A DNA stretch of 64,000 nt, from positions 1 through 64,000 of the forward strand of contig JAYUSZ010000073.1 in NCBI GenBank assembly GCA_043755435.1, read 5' to 3'. The notes under the pieces were generated by a model, which made no database searches, was not told where the DNA came from, and saw only the letters and a list, made by a program, of their open reading frames with translations. The stretch is from JANXSF01 sp043755435 (GTDB lineage: Bacteria; Acidobacteriota; Terriglobia; Bryobacterales; Bryobacteraceae). Below, piece by piece: positions 1 through 9,700 of this stretch (position 1 is its first letter; every line of letters begins with the position of its first letter). Both the position numbers and the translations under genes were made by a program.

Positions 1-107
1 CCATGGCTATGGCCGATGAAAAAGTGGTTCACTTTTCCGGTGGCAAACCAATTGTCAAGGTGATCGTGATTCCTGACAAGCTTGTGAATATTGTGGTCAA
101 AGGATAA
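1..107 (+). CDS. leuS: Leucyl-tRNA synthetase, C-terminal end (partial)
   Basis: Only the last 34 codons are in the window; the gene enters from the left edge and stops with TAA at 105-107. The tail reads KVIVIPDKLVNIVVKG, which matches the conserved extreme C-terminus of bacterial LeuRS (a KVI-V-P-G-K-L-V-N-I-V-V pattern). The enzyme charges tRNA-Leu in the cytoplasm. The visible part carries no catalytic residues, so the call rests on the tail motif alone. The Asp in place of the usual Gly in the P-G-K element is a minor difference. The in-frame ATG codons at 3 and 9 should not be taken as starts. Confidence 0.72.
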   Translation, partial: MAMADEKVVHFSGGKPIVKVIVIPDKLVNIVVKG

Positions 108-125
108 TATTGACAGAAATTGTGG

Positions 126-145
126 GGCAGGCGATTCCGCCTGCC
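126..145 (+). terminator. GC-rich hairpin after leuS, probable terminator
   Basis: A perfect 8-bp stem (GGCAGGCG / CGCCTGCC) with a 4-nt ATTC loop lies 18 nt after the leuS stop. No run of T follows, so it is not a textbook intrinsic terminator. It could instead stabilise the 3' end of the leuS transcript. Confidence 0.5.
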
Positions 146-278
146 ACTAAGCCAATTTACCCACTTTTGCGGATCATGAAAAGAGCCATCACCAACACTT
201 GAATACCTCAATCTGCCCTTTTTTCATCTGCTTGCGAAAAAGTTGCAGTCGACGTTTTCAACGCCCGTGAGACTCTTT

Positions 279-317
279 ATTTAGAAAGACAAATTGCTGG
301 CCAGCAGCTTTCTAAAT
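279..317. repeat. Nested inverted repeat between convergent genes
   Basis: A perfect 10-bp inverted repeat (ATTTAGAAAG at 279-288, CTTTCTAAAT at 308-317) encloses a second perfect palindrome, GCTGGCCAGC at 296-305. It sits in the 362-base gap between the ends of leuS and the xylulokinase gene, where I see no coding potential. It could be a bidirectional transcription stop or a protein-binding site. The rest of the gap (146-278, 318-469) shows nothing else I can support. Confidence 0.5.
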
Positions 318-469
318 TATCAAGTCCGCGGATTGATTAAACTCTACTGGCGTTCCAATTCGAATCTGAATCGCATACACGATAAAGAGGAAAAGAGGAA
401 CGCCAGCCAGTTAAATAAAAATTGCGTTTGCATGCTCGCGATGCCGTGGTACGCTTTTTCGTCTTCAAT

Positions 470-1954
470 TTAAGATTGTGTATAAATTGGCTTCAAAGCC
501 GGATAAATAGACTGATACACTTTGTGCGTTTTCGCATAGAGTGCCGCGTTCACCCCAGGTACAGTAGTTGAAACCTCCCGAATGGTTGCCTCGCAAGCTT
601 CTGGCACATTGGAAAATTCACCAGTCCCCACCGCTGCAAGCAACGCGGCACCATAGGCTGATCCTTCCTGCGTCTCCAGCGTGACCACCTTTTTGCGAAA
701 CACATCGGCAAACATCTGGCGCCAGAAAGCGCTCTTCGCGCCCCCTCCCGACAACCGTACATTGTCCACTGTTGTTCCCAGTCCCTGAATAATCTCCAGG
801 CAGTCCATTTGCGAAAAGGCCACGCCTTCCAACACCGAACGAATCAAATCCGCTCGCGTATGTTTTGCCGTCAAGCCAACCCAGGCCGCTCGCGCTGTCG
901 AATCCAAATGGGGCGTCCGCTCTCCCATAAGGTATGGCAACCAGTAGAGCCCCTGCGAACCAGCAGATGCGGTAGCCGCCTCTGCGGTTAGGGAATCGTA
1001 CTCCGCTCCTGGCATTAGCTGATTCCTCAACCACTGCAAACTCAACCCCGCACCTTGCGTCACTCCCATCACATGCCACTTCCCGTCGACCGCATGGCAG
1101 AAAGTATGCACGCGGCCCGCCGGATCATAAGCCGGTTGCTCCATATGCCCAAATACCACTCCCGATGTGCCAATCGTGCAGGAAACAATTCCAGCTCTTA
1201 CAATTCCGTTGCCTACTGCGGATGCTGCCTGATCCCCTCCACCGCCAACCACAGGTGTCCCAACGGCCAAGCCGGTCGCCGCCGCCGCTTCCGTGGAAAT
1301 CCTCCCCGTAATCCTGCTCGACTCGAAGCATTCGGGTAATATCGATTTGTCAACGCCAACCATACTTGCTAATTCTTCTGACCAACCGCGCCTCACCACG
1401 TCGAACAAAGCTGTTCCAGAGGCATCGGAAACCTCAGTTGCATAGCCGCCCGTAAGTTTGTAGCGGATATAATCCTTGGGCAGCAGCATCATCCGGCCCT
1501 TTTCGTAATTGGCCGGTTCGTTGTCGCGCACCCACAAAAGTTTTGGCAGAGTAAAGCCGGTAAGAACGGGGTTCGCAGTGCATCGCAGCACCGAAGCAGG
1601 AGTAGCTTTGGCGTTGATCCAATCCACCTGAGCCTGACTTCGCTGGTCGCACCATATCAAGCATGGGCGAATCACCTTTCCCTTGTCATCCAGCAGCACC
1701 AACCCATGCATTTGCCCGGAAAGCCCGATTCCTTGAATATCGGCTCCACTTACACCGGCCATCTGCAGAACGCCCTGAATTGCCTTTTGCGCGGCACTCC
1801 ACCAATTGTCCGGATCCTGCTCAGCCCACAACGGACGCTCCATCGTCATTTCGTCGTGCGCGGCGGTGACTGCAGCGGCAATGCCACCCTTTGCATCAAT
1901 TAAAAGCGCGCGGCTTCCGCCTGTGCCAATGTCAATTCCAAGCCAATATGCCAT
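470..1954 (-). CDS. xylB: Xylulokinase (FGGY family)
   Basis: This cytoplasmic FGGY carbohydrate kinase phosphorylates D-xylulose to xylulose 5-phosphate, feeding the pentose phosphate pathway. The 494-residue length is normal for XylB. The first ATP-binding loop is G-I-D-I-G-T-G-G-S-R near the N-terminus. The sequence GLSGQMHGLVLLDD near residue 80 is the xylulokinase signature, followed by WCDQR. The GGGGDQAASAVGNG stretch near residue 245 carries the catalytic Asp, and a C-terminal GGGAKSAFWRQMFADV segment is also present. It lies 20 nt downstream of the ROK kinase gene on the same strand, so the two probably form a sugar-phosphorylating operon. No xylose isomerase gene is in the window, so the substrate is inferred from motifs. 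Glycerol kinase is unlikely because the MHG motif fits XylB. Confidence 0.92.
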   Translation of the reverse strand: MAYWLGIDIGTGGSRALLIDAKGGIAAAVTAAHDEMTMERPLWAEQDPDNWWSAAQKAIQGVLQMAGVSGADIQGIGLSGQMHGLVLLDDKGKVIRPCLIWCDQRSQAQVDWINAKATPASVLRCTANPVLTGFTLPKLLWVRDNEPANYEKGRMMLLPKDYIRYKLTGGYATEVSDASGTALFDVVRRGWSEELASMVGVDKSILPECFESSRITGRISTEAAAATGLAVGTPVVGGGGDQAASAVGNGIVRAGIVSCTIGTSGVVFGHMEQPAYDPAGRVHTFCHAVDGKWHVMGVTQGAGLSLQWLRNQLMPGAEYDSLTAEAATASAGSQGLYWLPYLMGERTPHLDSTARAAWVGLTAKHTRADLIRSVLEGVAFSQMDCLEIIQGLGTTVDNVRLSGGGAKSAFWRQMFADVFRKKVVTLETQEGSAYGAALLAAVGTGEFSNVPEACEATIREVSTTVPGVNAALYAKTHKVYQSIYPALKPIYTQS

Positions 1955-1974
1955 GTCTGGATGTCCTGTGAATG

Positions 1975-2898
1975 TTACAATTTTTGCGAAAGGAATGGAA
2001 GGTAAGCAGCACCAATCAAGCCCGCTTGGTTTCCCAGAGTCGCTCGTTCCACTCTTGTCTCCGTATTGCGGAAAGTGAAACTGCGTTTGCGGATTTCTTC
2101 CAGCATTGTGGGTGCAAAAGCATCCCAGGCAGGCAGCATGCCACCACTCAACAAATACAGAGGGTAGTTGAAAATGTTAATCAGATTCGCCAGTCCGATG
2201 CCAAGGGCCCACCCCATTTGCTGGAATATCATCTTCGCTTTCTCATTGCCATCTAACGTCAATTCAAACACTTGCTGACTGGTCAAATGGTTGCCCAAGC
2301 TCATCATATCCGCCATTGCTTCAACAGCTGTGGCAGACGCGATTTTTTCAAGGCATCCAAAGTTTCCGCACCCGCAAGGATTGCCGTTAGGATCAATGGT
2401 CATATGGCCTAGTTCGCCAGCCATTCCCACGGCTCCATGCAACACTCGGCCATCACTTATGATGCCGCCGCCGATACCGGTGCCCAGCGTCAGCAATACC
2501 AAGTCGTCCACTTGCTTGCCGGCACCCATCCACTTTTCCCCAAGTGCCGCGGCGTTCGCATCGTTTTCAAGAATAATCGGCGCACCTAACAAACGTTCGA
2601 TTTCGTCCCGCAGCGGAAAGTTTTCCAGCACCGGTAAATTATTAGAATTTGTGACGAATCCTTTTTCAATCAAAATGAAACCGGGGACGCCAATCCCAAC
2701 CCCAGCCAAACGGCTTCCACCGCTGATTTTCTGACGCACCGTATTAATCCCACTTACGATGTCGGCAATCACTTCGTCTCGCCCACGCGTCATATCAGTC
2801 GACTGCGAGTGCTTCTCCAATACTTTGCCATTGCGATCCACTGCGGCAGCCCGCAGATTCGTACCACCTAAATCAACACCAATTGAATATTCCAGCAT
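1975..2898 (-). CDS. ROK-family sugar kinase, glucokinase-like
   Basis: This is a 307-residue ROK kinase, probably phosphorylating glucose or a related hexose with ATP. The phosphate-binding loop GVDLGGTNLRAAAVD is at residues 7-21. The catalytic Asp is in ENDANAAALGE (D113), and a glycine-rich TLGTGIGGGII loop is at 138-148. The ROK zinc site is complete: His165 in GELGHM and the Cys cluster CGCGNFGCLE at 175-184. There is no N-terminal DNA-binding helix-turn-helix, so it is a kinase rather than a NagC/XylR-type repressor. It is the first gene of a two-gene unit with xylB and is divergent from the adenosine-specific kinase gene, with only 17 nt between the two start codons. Glucokinase is the likeliest specificity, but fructokinase or N-acetylmannosamine kinase cannot be excluded. 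Confidence 0.87.
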   Translation of the reverse strand: MLEYSIGVDLGGTNLRAAAVDRNGKVLEKHSQSTDMTRGRDEVIADIVSGINTVRQKISGGSRLAGVGIGVPGFILIEKGFVTNSNNLPVLENFPLRDEIERLLGAPIILENDANAAALGEKWMGAGKQVDDLVLLTLGTGIGGGIISDGRVLHGAVGMAGELGHMTIDPNGNPCGCGNFGCLEKIASATAVEAMADMMSLGNHLTSQQVFELTLDGNEKAKMIFQQMGWALGIGLANLINIFNYPLYLLSGGMLPAWDAFAPTMLEEIRKRSFTFRNTETRVERATLGNQAGLIGAAYLPFLSQKL

Positions 2899-2915
2899 TC
2901 GCTTAGGATCATAGC

Positions 2916-3416
2916 ATGAGCCATAATCGATCCATGGATCTGAAAATCGTCAGCCTGGAAATTCCCGAAGGTTCCAACATCATTGTTGGTCAAAGTCATT
3001 TCATCAAAACCGTGGAAGACATCTATGAAGCCATCGTAAACACAGTGCCGCAAATGAAGTTTGGTGTGGCTTTTAACGAAGCATCCGGCCCTTGCCTTAC
3101 AAGATTTGATGGTAACGATGCCGCATTGATGGCCGCTTCAGTGCGCAATGCGACAGCCATTGGGGCTGGGCATATCTTCGTTGTTCTAATGAAAGAGGGG
3201 TTCCCCATCAACGTACTAAGTAGGATCAAGGACGTGCCAGAAGTCGCCAACATTTTCTGTGCCACCGCGAACCCCCTGCAAGTAGTGATTGCGGAAACCG
3301 AACAGGGCCGCGGTGTTCTTGGCGTCATTGACGGATCGTCTCCAAAGGGCAAGGAAACTCCCGATGATCAGGATGCCCGTCATGGCTTCTTGCGTAAAAT
3401 TGGATATAAACGATGA
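2916..3416 (+). CDS. Adenosine-specific kinase family protein
   Basis: The 166-residue protein matches the small adenosine-specific kinase family (Pfam Adenosine_kin), seen mostly in archaea and scattered bacteria. Family landmarks are the F-G-V-A-F-N-E-A-S-G-P-C-L-T-R-F-D-G-N-D segment near residues 48-67, the G-A-G-H-I-F-V-V loop, and the ATANPLQVVIAETEQGRGVLGVIDG stretch in two parts near residues 108-132. Structural work on archaeal members found adenosine/AMP binding; the physiological reaction is poorly established. An AGGA at 2905-2908 supports the ATG at 2916; the second ATG (2934) is the alternative. Its stop overlaps the start of the next gene by 4 nt (ATGA), so translation is probably coupled to the downstream epimerase. 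Confidence 0.85.
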   Translation: MSHNRSMDLKIVSLEIPEGSNIIVGQSHFIKTVEDIYEAIVNTVPQMKFGVAFNEASGPCLTRFDGNDAALMAASVRNATAIGAGHIFVVLMKEGFPINVLSRIKDVPEVANIFCATANPLQVVIAETEQGRGVLGVIDGSSPKGKETPDDQDARHGFLRKIGYKR

Positions 3417-4414
3417 TCGGATCACTGCAACAGCTGGAAGAAATACTTTCCACTCCCAGTGATCAGGATCTTTCAGCCCTGAAATCAATGGAAGGTGATC
3501 TGTTAATACTTGGCGCGGGTGGCAAAATGGGCCCAACCCTAGCCATGCGAGCTGCCCGCGCAGGCAAACGCACAATTGCCGTTTCACGCTGGACAGACGC
3601 TGAAGCCAAGCGACGCTTGGAAGCTGCCGGGGTAGAGATAATCTCCACTGATTTGTTGGATCGAAAACAACTGGCGGCCTTGCCCGATGTTGAAAACGTA
3701 CTGTTCATGAGTGGTAGAAAGTTCGGCTCTGCCACCGACCCCAGCCTCACGTGGGCCATGAATGTCTTCCTTCCTGGTTTGATTGCCGAACGCTTCAGCA
3801 CTTCACGAATTGTTGCTTTTTCCAGCGGAAATGTTTATCCCTTCATGCCTCTTGGCGAAGGCGGTGCCCGGGAAGACACTCGCATGGACCCCTTGGGCGA
3901 ATATGCACAAACAGGCCGCGGCCGCGAACGTATCTTCGATTATTTCTCCCGAACCCACGGCGTCCGAATTGCTCTGTTGCGGCTGAATTACGCCATCGAT
4001 TTGCGCTACGGCGTCCTACTTGATATTGGCCTGAAAGTATTTGAACGCAAGATGGTGGACGTTTCAATGGGCGCTGTAAATGTGATCTGGCAGGGTGACG
4101 CAAATTCAGTTGCCCTGCGCGCGTTTCCCTTTGCTACTTCACCTCATACTGTCTTGAACCTTACCGGTCCTGAAACACTTTCCGTGCGCTCTATCGCCAC
4201 TCGTTTTGGTAATCATTTCGGAGTGAAGCCGCAATTCACCGGCGCTGAAGGCCCAACCGCTTTGCTCAACGATGCAAGCCGCTGCCATCGCATCTTTGGA
4301 TACCCTTCTGTCACCCCCGATGAAATGATTGAGTGGATTGCGCGATGGATCGGCATGGGTGGCCAAACTCACAATAAGCCCACGGGATTTCAAACTCGTG
4401 ATGGAGAGTTCTAA
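3413..4414 (+). CDS. NAD(P)-dependent epimerase/dehydratase (extended SDR)
   Basis: This 333-residue Rossmann-fold protein has its dinucleotide-binding loop G-A-G-G-K-M-G at residues 34-40, consistent with an extended short-chain dehydrogenase. A serine-rich catalytic strand, F-S-S-G-N-V-Y-P-F, lies near residue 136. The usual Y-x-x-x-K pair is replaced by Y-A-Q-T-G-R, so the catalytic Lys is missing or shifted. This suggests atypical chemistry or an altered substrate rather than a standard sugar epimerase. It overlaps the upstream kinase gene by 4 nt and is followed directly by a DapA-like aldolase gene. The set may act on a common sugar-acid or nucleoside-derived substrate, but that is inference. 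The start has no alternative without breaking the overlap. Confidence 0.85.
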   Translation: MIGSLQQLEEILSTPSDQDLSALKSMEGDLLILGAGGKMGPTLAMRAARAGKRTIAVSRWTDAEAKRRLEAAGVEIISTDLLDRKQLAALPDVENVLFMSGRKFGSATDPSLTWAMNVFLPGLIAERFSTSRIVAFSSGNVYPFMPLGEGGAREDTRMDPLGEYAQTGRGRERIFDYFSRTHGVRIALLRLNYAIDLRYGVLLDIGLKVFERKMVDVSMGAVNVIWQGDANSVALRAFPFATSPHTVLNLTGPETLSVRSIATRFGNHFGVKPQFTGAEGPTALLNDASRCHRIFGYPSVTPDEMIEWIARWIGMGGQTHNKPTGFQTRDGEF

Positions 4415-4418
4415 CGCA

Positions 4419-5429
4419 ATGCAAGGTGATTGGAAACAGCAGCTCTTGGCAGGATGTGTAATTCCAGCTCATCCCTTGGCACTCAATGCTGAACGCAAGT
4501 TGGACGAACGCCGCCAGCGCGCGCTAACCCGTTATTACGTTGCAGCCGGGGTTGGCGGAATTGCCGTCGGTGTCCACACAACCCAGTTCTCCATTCGCGA
4601 AGCCGGATTCTACAAGCCAGTTCTACAGTTGGCCAAGGAAGAAATGCTGGGCAAGAATGTGATCGCCATTGCTGGTGTGTGCGGCATGACGCTGCAGGCA
4701 ATTCGTGAAGCTGAAATTGCCCGGGACCTTGGTTACGACGCGGTCCTTCTCAGCCTTGCCGCTTTGCCCAACGCCAATATCCGCAAGCTGCTCGATCATA
4801 CACAGCAGATCGCCGCCATTCTTCCGGTCATCGGCTTTTATCTACAACCAGCAGTCGGTGGCCGCTTGCTCGGTTACGAATTCTGGCGGCGTTTTTGCCA
4901 GATTGAAAATGTAGTTGCCATTAAAATTGCCCCGTTCAATCGGTATCAAACTCTGGACGTCATTCGCGGCTTAGCAGATTCCGGTCGCGGCGATAGCATT
5001 GCCTTGTACACCGGTAATGACGATTCCATCGTCGTTGACCTCCTCACGCCATTTCAATTTGCAGGAAAGACCTTTCATATTTGCGGCGGCCTTCTTGGGC
5101 ATTGGGCCGTTTGGACAAAAGCTGCTGTGGACCTTCATTCCACACTTCAGAAGTTAGCAACCCTGAATCCCAATGTCCTTACTCTGGCTGCTGAAATCAC
5201 CGATTCGAACGCCGCATTTTTCGACGCTGCCAATCAATTTCGTGGCTGCATCCCTGGCATCCACGAAGTGTTGCGACGCCAGGGTTTACTCGAAGGCATC
5301 TGGTGCCTTGACCCCCAGGAAGACCTCTCTCCTGGTCAGGCCGAGGAGATTGATCGAGTCTATCAGGCTTACCCGAATTTGAATGACGACTCTTTTGTCA
5401 GCAAACATCTCGACGATTGGTTAAAATAG
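4419..5429 (+). CDS. DapA/NAL-superfamily aldolase (dihydrodipicolinate synthase family)
   Basis: A TIM-barrel class I aldolase of about 336 residues. The likely Schiff-base Lys is in A-I-K-I-A-P-F-N-R-Y in the second half, and the barrel Tyr is in G-F-Y-L-Q-P-A-V-G-G. The family condenses or cleaves pyruvate-type substrates. The divergent YLQPAVGG loop differs from true DapA (which has YNVP), so lysine biosynthesis is unlikely and a sugar-acid aldolase is more plausible. I chose the ATG at 4419 because GGAGAG lies 9 nt upstream; the frame is open further 5', with another ATG at 4401, but that overlaps the upstream gene. It follows the epimerase gene by 4 nt and precedes metY by 6 nt. Confidence 0.82.
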   Translation: MQGDWKQQLLAGCVIPAHPLALNAERKLDERRQRALTRYYVAAGVGGIAVGVHTTQFSIREAGFYKPVLQLAKEEMLGKNVIAIAGVCGMTLQAIREAEIARDLGYDAVLLSLAALPNANIRKLLDHTQQIAAILPVIGFYLQPAVGGRLLGYEFWRRFCQIENVVAIKIAPFNRYQTLDVIRGLADSGRGDSIALYTGNDDSIVVDLLTPFQFAGKTFHICGGLLGHWAVWTKAAVDLHSTLQKLATLNPNVLTLAAEITDSNAAFFDAANQFRGCIPGIHEVLRRQGLLEGIWCLDPQEDLSPGQAEEIDRVYQAYPNLNDDSFVSKHLDDWLK

Positions 5430-5435
5430 CGCCGT

Positions 5436-6728
5436 ATGGCAGACAAAAAATTCGAACGCCCCCTGGGCTTTAACACCCGCGCTTTGCACGCAGGCTATGA
5501 TCCCGACCCTTCCACCCATGCCCGTGCCGTCCCCATTTACCAAACCACATCTTTTACCTTCGATAATTCCGACCACGCTGCCGCTCTTTTTGGATTGCAG
5601 CAGTTCGGCAATATCTATACGCGCATCATGAACCCCACCACAGGGGCTTTGGAAGAGCGCATTGCCTCTCTGGAAGGCGGCGCAGCGGCGCTTGCCGTCT
5701 CCAGCGGCCAGGCTGCACAGTTTCTTACTATAAATTCGCTGATGGAAGCCGGTGATCATATGGTGGCTTCCAGCACCTTGTATGGTGGCACCTACACGCA
5801 GTTTGATGTCAGCTTCCGTCGCATGGGGCTTGACGTTACTTTCGTTGAACCCGACGACCCAAAGAATTTCAAGAAGGCCATCACACCCAAAACAAAACTG
5901 ATTTACGCCGAGACTCTTTCCAATCCTCGTGGAAATATTCTCGACATTAAAGCGGTTGCAAAAGTTGCTCATGACGCTGGCCTCCCACTTGTGATCGACA
6001 ACACTTTCGCTTCACCCTACCTTTGCCGACCCATTGAACATGGTGCTGACATTGTGCTCCATTCCATGACAAAGTTCATCGGCGGCCACGGTACTTCTAT
6101 CGGAGGCATCATTGTCGAAAGTGGTAAGTTCGATTGGAAGAACAGCGCGCACCCAATTTTGAACAAGCCATCCCCGGCATACCACGGCATGAATTTTGCA
6201 GATATTTTCGGCAACATCGCCTTCATCATCCGGGCTCGTGTGGAAGGTCTACGAGATCTGGGCCCTTGTCTCAGCCCATTCAATAGCTTCTTGTTTATTC
6301 AAGGAGTGGAGACATTGGGTATGCGCATGGATCGTCATGTTTCGAATGCCGTAGCGGTTGCAAAACATCTGGAAGGGCATTCCAAGGTGAAGTGGGTGGC
6401 CTATCCTGGATTGGCCTCCAGCCCATACCGGGCGCTTGCAAAGAAGTACATGCCCAAGGGAGCGGGTTCCGTTTTCAGCTTCGGAGTAAAGGGCGGTTAC
6501 GCGGCTGGCAAAAAGCTGGTAGATTCCCTTCAGATCTTCTCTCACCTGGCAAATGTGGGTGATGCGAAAAGCCTTGTGATCCATCCCGCATCCACCACTC
6601 ATCAGCAATTATCGGAAGAGCAACAAACAGCAGCTGGTGTTCAGCCCGACATGATTCGAGTCTCTATAGGTATCGAAGATGTGGAAGATATCCTTTGGGA
6701 TCTGAATCAAGCTCTGGCCAAACTCTAA
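5436..6728 (+). CDS. metY: O-acetylhomoserine sulfhydrylase (Cys/Met metabolism PLP enzyme)
   Basis: A 430-residue PLP-dependent enzyme that replaces the O-acetyl group of O-acetyl-L-homoserine with sulfide to make homocysteine. It belongs to the Cys/Met metabolism PLP family. Visible marks are Y-T-R-I-M-N-P-T near residue 61, S-S-G-Q-A-A near 89, the PLP-phosphate region D-N-T-F-A-S-P-Y near 188, and the PLP Lys213 in H-S-M-T-K-F-I-G-G-H-G-T. The length of about 430, with an insertion relative to MetB/MetC (about 390), favours MetY. It is last in the plus-strand cluster, 6 nt after the aldolase gene. Its TAA stop interlocks with the TAG of the convergent gene (4-nt overlap), so no terminator fits between them. 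Confidence 0.9.
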   Translation: MADKKFERPLGFNTRALHAGYDPDPSTHARAVPIYQTTSFTFDNSDHAAALFGLQQFGNIYTRIMNPTTGALEERIASLEGGAAALAVSSGQAAQFLTINSLMEAGDHMVASSTLYGGTYTQFDVSFRRMGLDVTFVEPDDPKNFKKAITPKTKLIYAETLSNPRGNILDIKAVAKVAHDAGLPLVIDNTFASPYLCRPIEHGADIVLHSMTKFIGGHGTSIGGIIVESGKFDWKNSAHPILNKPSPAYHGMNFADIFGNIAFIIRARVEGLRDLGPCLSPFNSFLFIQGVETLGMRMDRHVSNAVAVAKHLEGHSKVKWVAYPGLASSPYRALAKKYMPKGAGSVFSFGVKGGYAAGKKLVDSLQIFSHLANVGDAKSLVIHPASTTHQQLSEEQQTAAGVQPDMIRVSIGIEDVEDILWDLNQALAKL

Positions 6729-9700
6729 CGGTTCTCAAAGAAGAAAGATCCACGGTTGGCTGGATGATTTCCCACTTCATTCATAGTGGCGGAATCGAAC
6801 AGCCTTCCGTTGATCATGGTCCACTTGATTCTTTCCGAGTTTCGGATGTTATCCAGCGGATTGGCTTCCAGCACAATCAAGTCGGCTAATTTTCCAACTT
6901 CAAGCGACCCAATTTCCTTGTCCAATCCAAGGTACTTCGCACCGTCAATCGTCGCTGCCCGCAGCGCTTCCATCGGTTTCATGCCACCTTGCGCCATCAT
7001 CCACAACTCCCAATGAGGTCCCAATCCTTGCAGTTGCCCATGAGCACCCAACTGCACCTTCACTCCACTATCTAACAGCGCCTTCGCACCCTTGGCAATG
7101 TCAATGTGGTTCAGCTCATCTTGCGGAATCATCTCACGGCGGCGTGAGCGCGGGTCAATCACAGATCTTGGCGTAAAACTAAGCAGCCGTTCATGTTCCC
7201 AAACATTGGAATTGGAATACCAATAGTTTTCACCCCACCACCCACCGTAGGCAACCACCAGAGTTGGGGTGTATCCCACTTGGGTTTTTCCCCACAACTG
7301 CATAACATCGGAGTAATTTCGCGCCGTGGGAACCGTATGCTCAATGCCGGTGTGACCATCGGCAACCATCGTCATATCGTGGTGAAACAAGGATCCCCCC
7401 TCAGGCACCACCATCATTTCCAACTCGCGCGCAGCCGCGATGATCTGCTGACGCTGTTCACGCCGAGGTTGATTGTAACTCTTAACGCTAAACGCTCCGG
7501 CCGCTTTCATGCGCCGCAGGTGAGAACGGGCATCGTCCAAAGAATTGATCTCAACGCGGAAATTCCCTCCTGCTCCGTACAGAATCGTACCTGTGGAAAA
7601 GATGCGAGGCGATACCAACAAACCTGCGCGGCTCATCTCGCTGGAAGTGAAAATCGTTCCGGTTTCTGCTGAAGGATTATGCGTCGTCGTGACTCCAAAT
7701 GCCAGTGCCGCATAATGCATCCAGTTGCGTTGTGGAACCACACCAGCAGACCCTTCAGCTCCATGATGATGCACGTCCACAATTCCGGGCAGTATGGTTC
7801 TGCCCGCGCCGTTGACGATATGGGTGCCGGTTGGGATGGATACTTTCCCTTGTTCGCCTATGGCTTTTATTCGATTGCCTTCAACCACAATCGTGCCGTT
7901 CGCAATCACTGTCTCCCCAGTCATAGGAATGATCCGAACATTGGTGAATGCAATGGTTCCAGTAGGTACAAATGCCTTTGCACGGAATCCGATTGCTTGC
8001 GACGTCGCGGGAGTTTCCGGTAGCTTTTCCGCAGCACCGGGCAGAAATGCAAATGCATCATTCAGCTCCAAAGTGAAGTAGTCTGGTCCCAAGACCCAAT
8101 GTAATTTCAGGCTATCCGGGGACCACTCCAAATACTCACCAGCGTCTTTCGAAACTCGCTTAATTGGAATAGCTTTGGTCTTCGACGAAATTTCAACCGC
8201 TTTCCCTGTAGGCACCAGCGGGGCAATATAGGCGTTATAGAGTTCCGTGAACGCCACCCACTTTTCGTCAGGAGAAACACGAAAGTCATTCGCATCCTCG
8301 CTGATCAGGTGCGTGCGAGGCTCAGTGGAATCCACACCAACACTCTTCAATACGGCCTTCTCACCTTCAGCATCTTGAAAATAGACGCGTTCGGAAGATG
8401 CGCCAAACTGCGGCTTCGACCCGCTTCGCGAAAGCAGTTTTGGCTTACCACCATCAATCGGCACTACATATAACCCGGGTTCCTTTGCGTAAAAGGGACT
8501 GGTCAATCCAGACCCTTGACTCTTGCGATATACAACCAGTTTTCCATCAGGAGAGATCGTCGGCTCCAAGTAGTATCCTTTTTCCTGAGTTAGCGCACGG
8601 CCTGCTCCTCCTGAAGAGGGAGCAATGCGAATGGTTGACAATTGCTCATCGTTCCACTCAACATAAATCACCGAAGCGCCATCGCGGGAATAGCTGGGAT
8701 AGTACTCAAAACTACTTGTCTGCGTGGTCAGCCTTGTAGGCTCTCCGCTAAGCGGTTTCCGGTAGAGGTAACCCAGTGCTTGATAAATCACTTCATTTCG
8801 CACTGGATGCGTTCTAGGCCACCGTAACATTTTAACGTCAATTTGTTCCGGAGCAACTTGCACTGGGAAGCGCACTGCTTTGGAAACTTTCCGTGTGTCA
8901 TCCACCTCAAAAGGGATCATAGTAGCCCTTCCGGTTGCAATATCGATCCGGCGAATTTCACCGCCCGCCCAAGCTATGACAGCTTCATTATCAGGGGTCC
9001 AACTAATGCCCGGATACACGCCGTGGATCGCCCAGGTTTCCTGCATGTCACGATCCAAACCATCGTAAACAGGCTTCTCCACGCCAGTTGCAATATCCTG
9101 CAGAAACAAAACGGTCTTCCCCCGAACTCTTCTCAAAAAGGCCAATGACTTCCCGTTGGGTGAAGGTGTTGGACGAATAGCCCCTCCAGGTCCACCAGCG
9201 AACCGGATGTTCTCGCCTGTCACACGATCCACGCGGCGAATGTTGTAAATGCCGGCATTCGGATCCTTGCTGTATTCAAATTGCGCTCCCGGTGTGGCAT
9301 CCAGGCTGTAGTAGATGTACTTTCCATCTGTTGAAAATGCGGGCTCCCCAACATCCTTCTGATCATTCGCCTTCTTGGTCACTTGCAGTCCGTCAGAACC
9401 ACTGGAGTGATACAACCAAACTTCTCCTGCACCTAAAGAACGGCTGGCAGTAAAATGTTTCCGCGCGGCGATCCATTGGCCATCCGGGCTCCATGTTGGG
9501 CTATTCAACAGCCGAAACGTTTCCTTAGTGATTTGCTTAGGCTTCGACCCATCGCGATTCATCACCCAAATGTTGTCGCCACCTCCGCGATCCGACGTAA
9601 AGGCAATCTGTTTCCCATCAGGACTGAAACGAGGTTGCATATCCCAAGCCATTCCTTGTGCTAGCGGCTTGGCCTTGCCACCTGCTATCGGGATCGAATA

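Noticed and set aside
29..211. 60-codon minus-strand frame at the left edge
   Set aside because: It overlaps the leuS 3' end, has no family motif and no ribosome-binding site.
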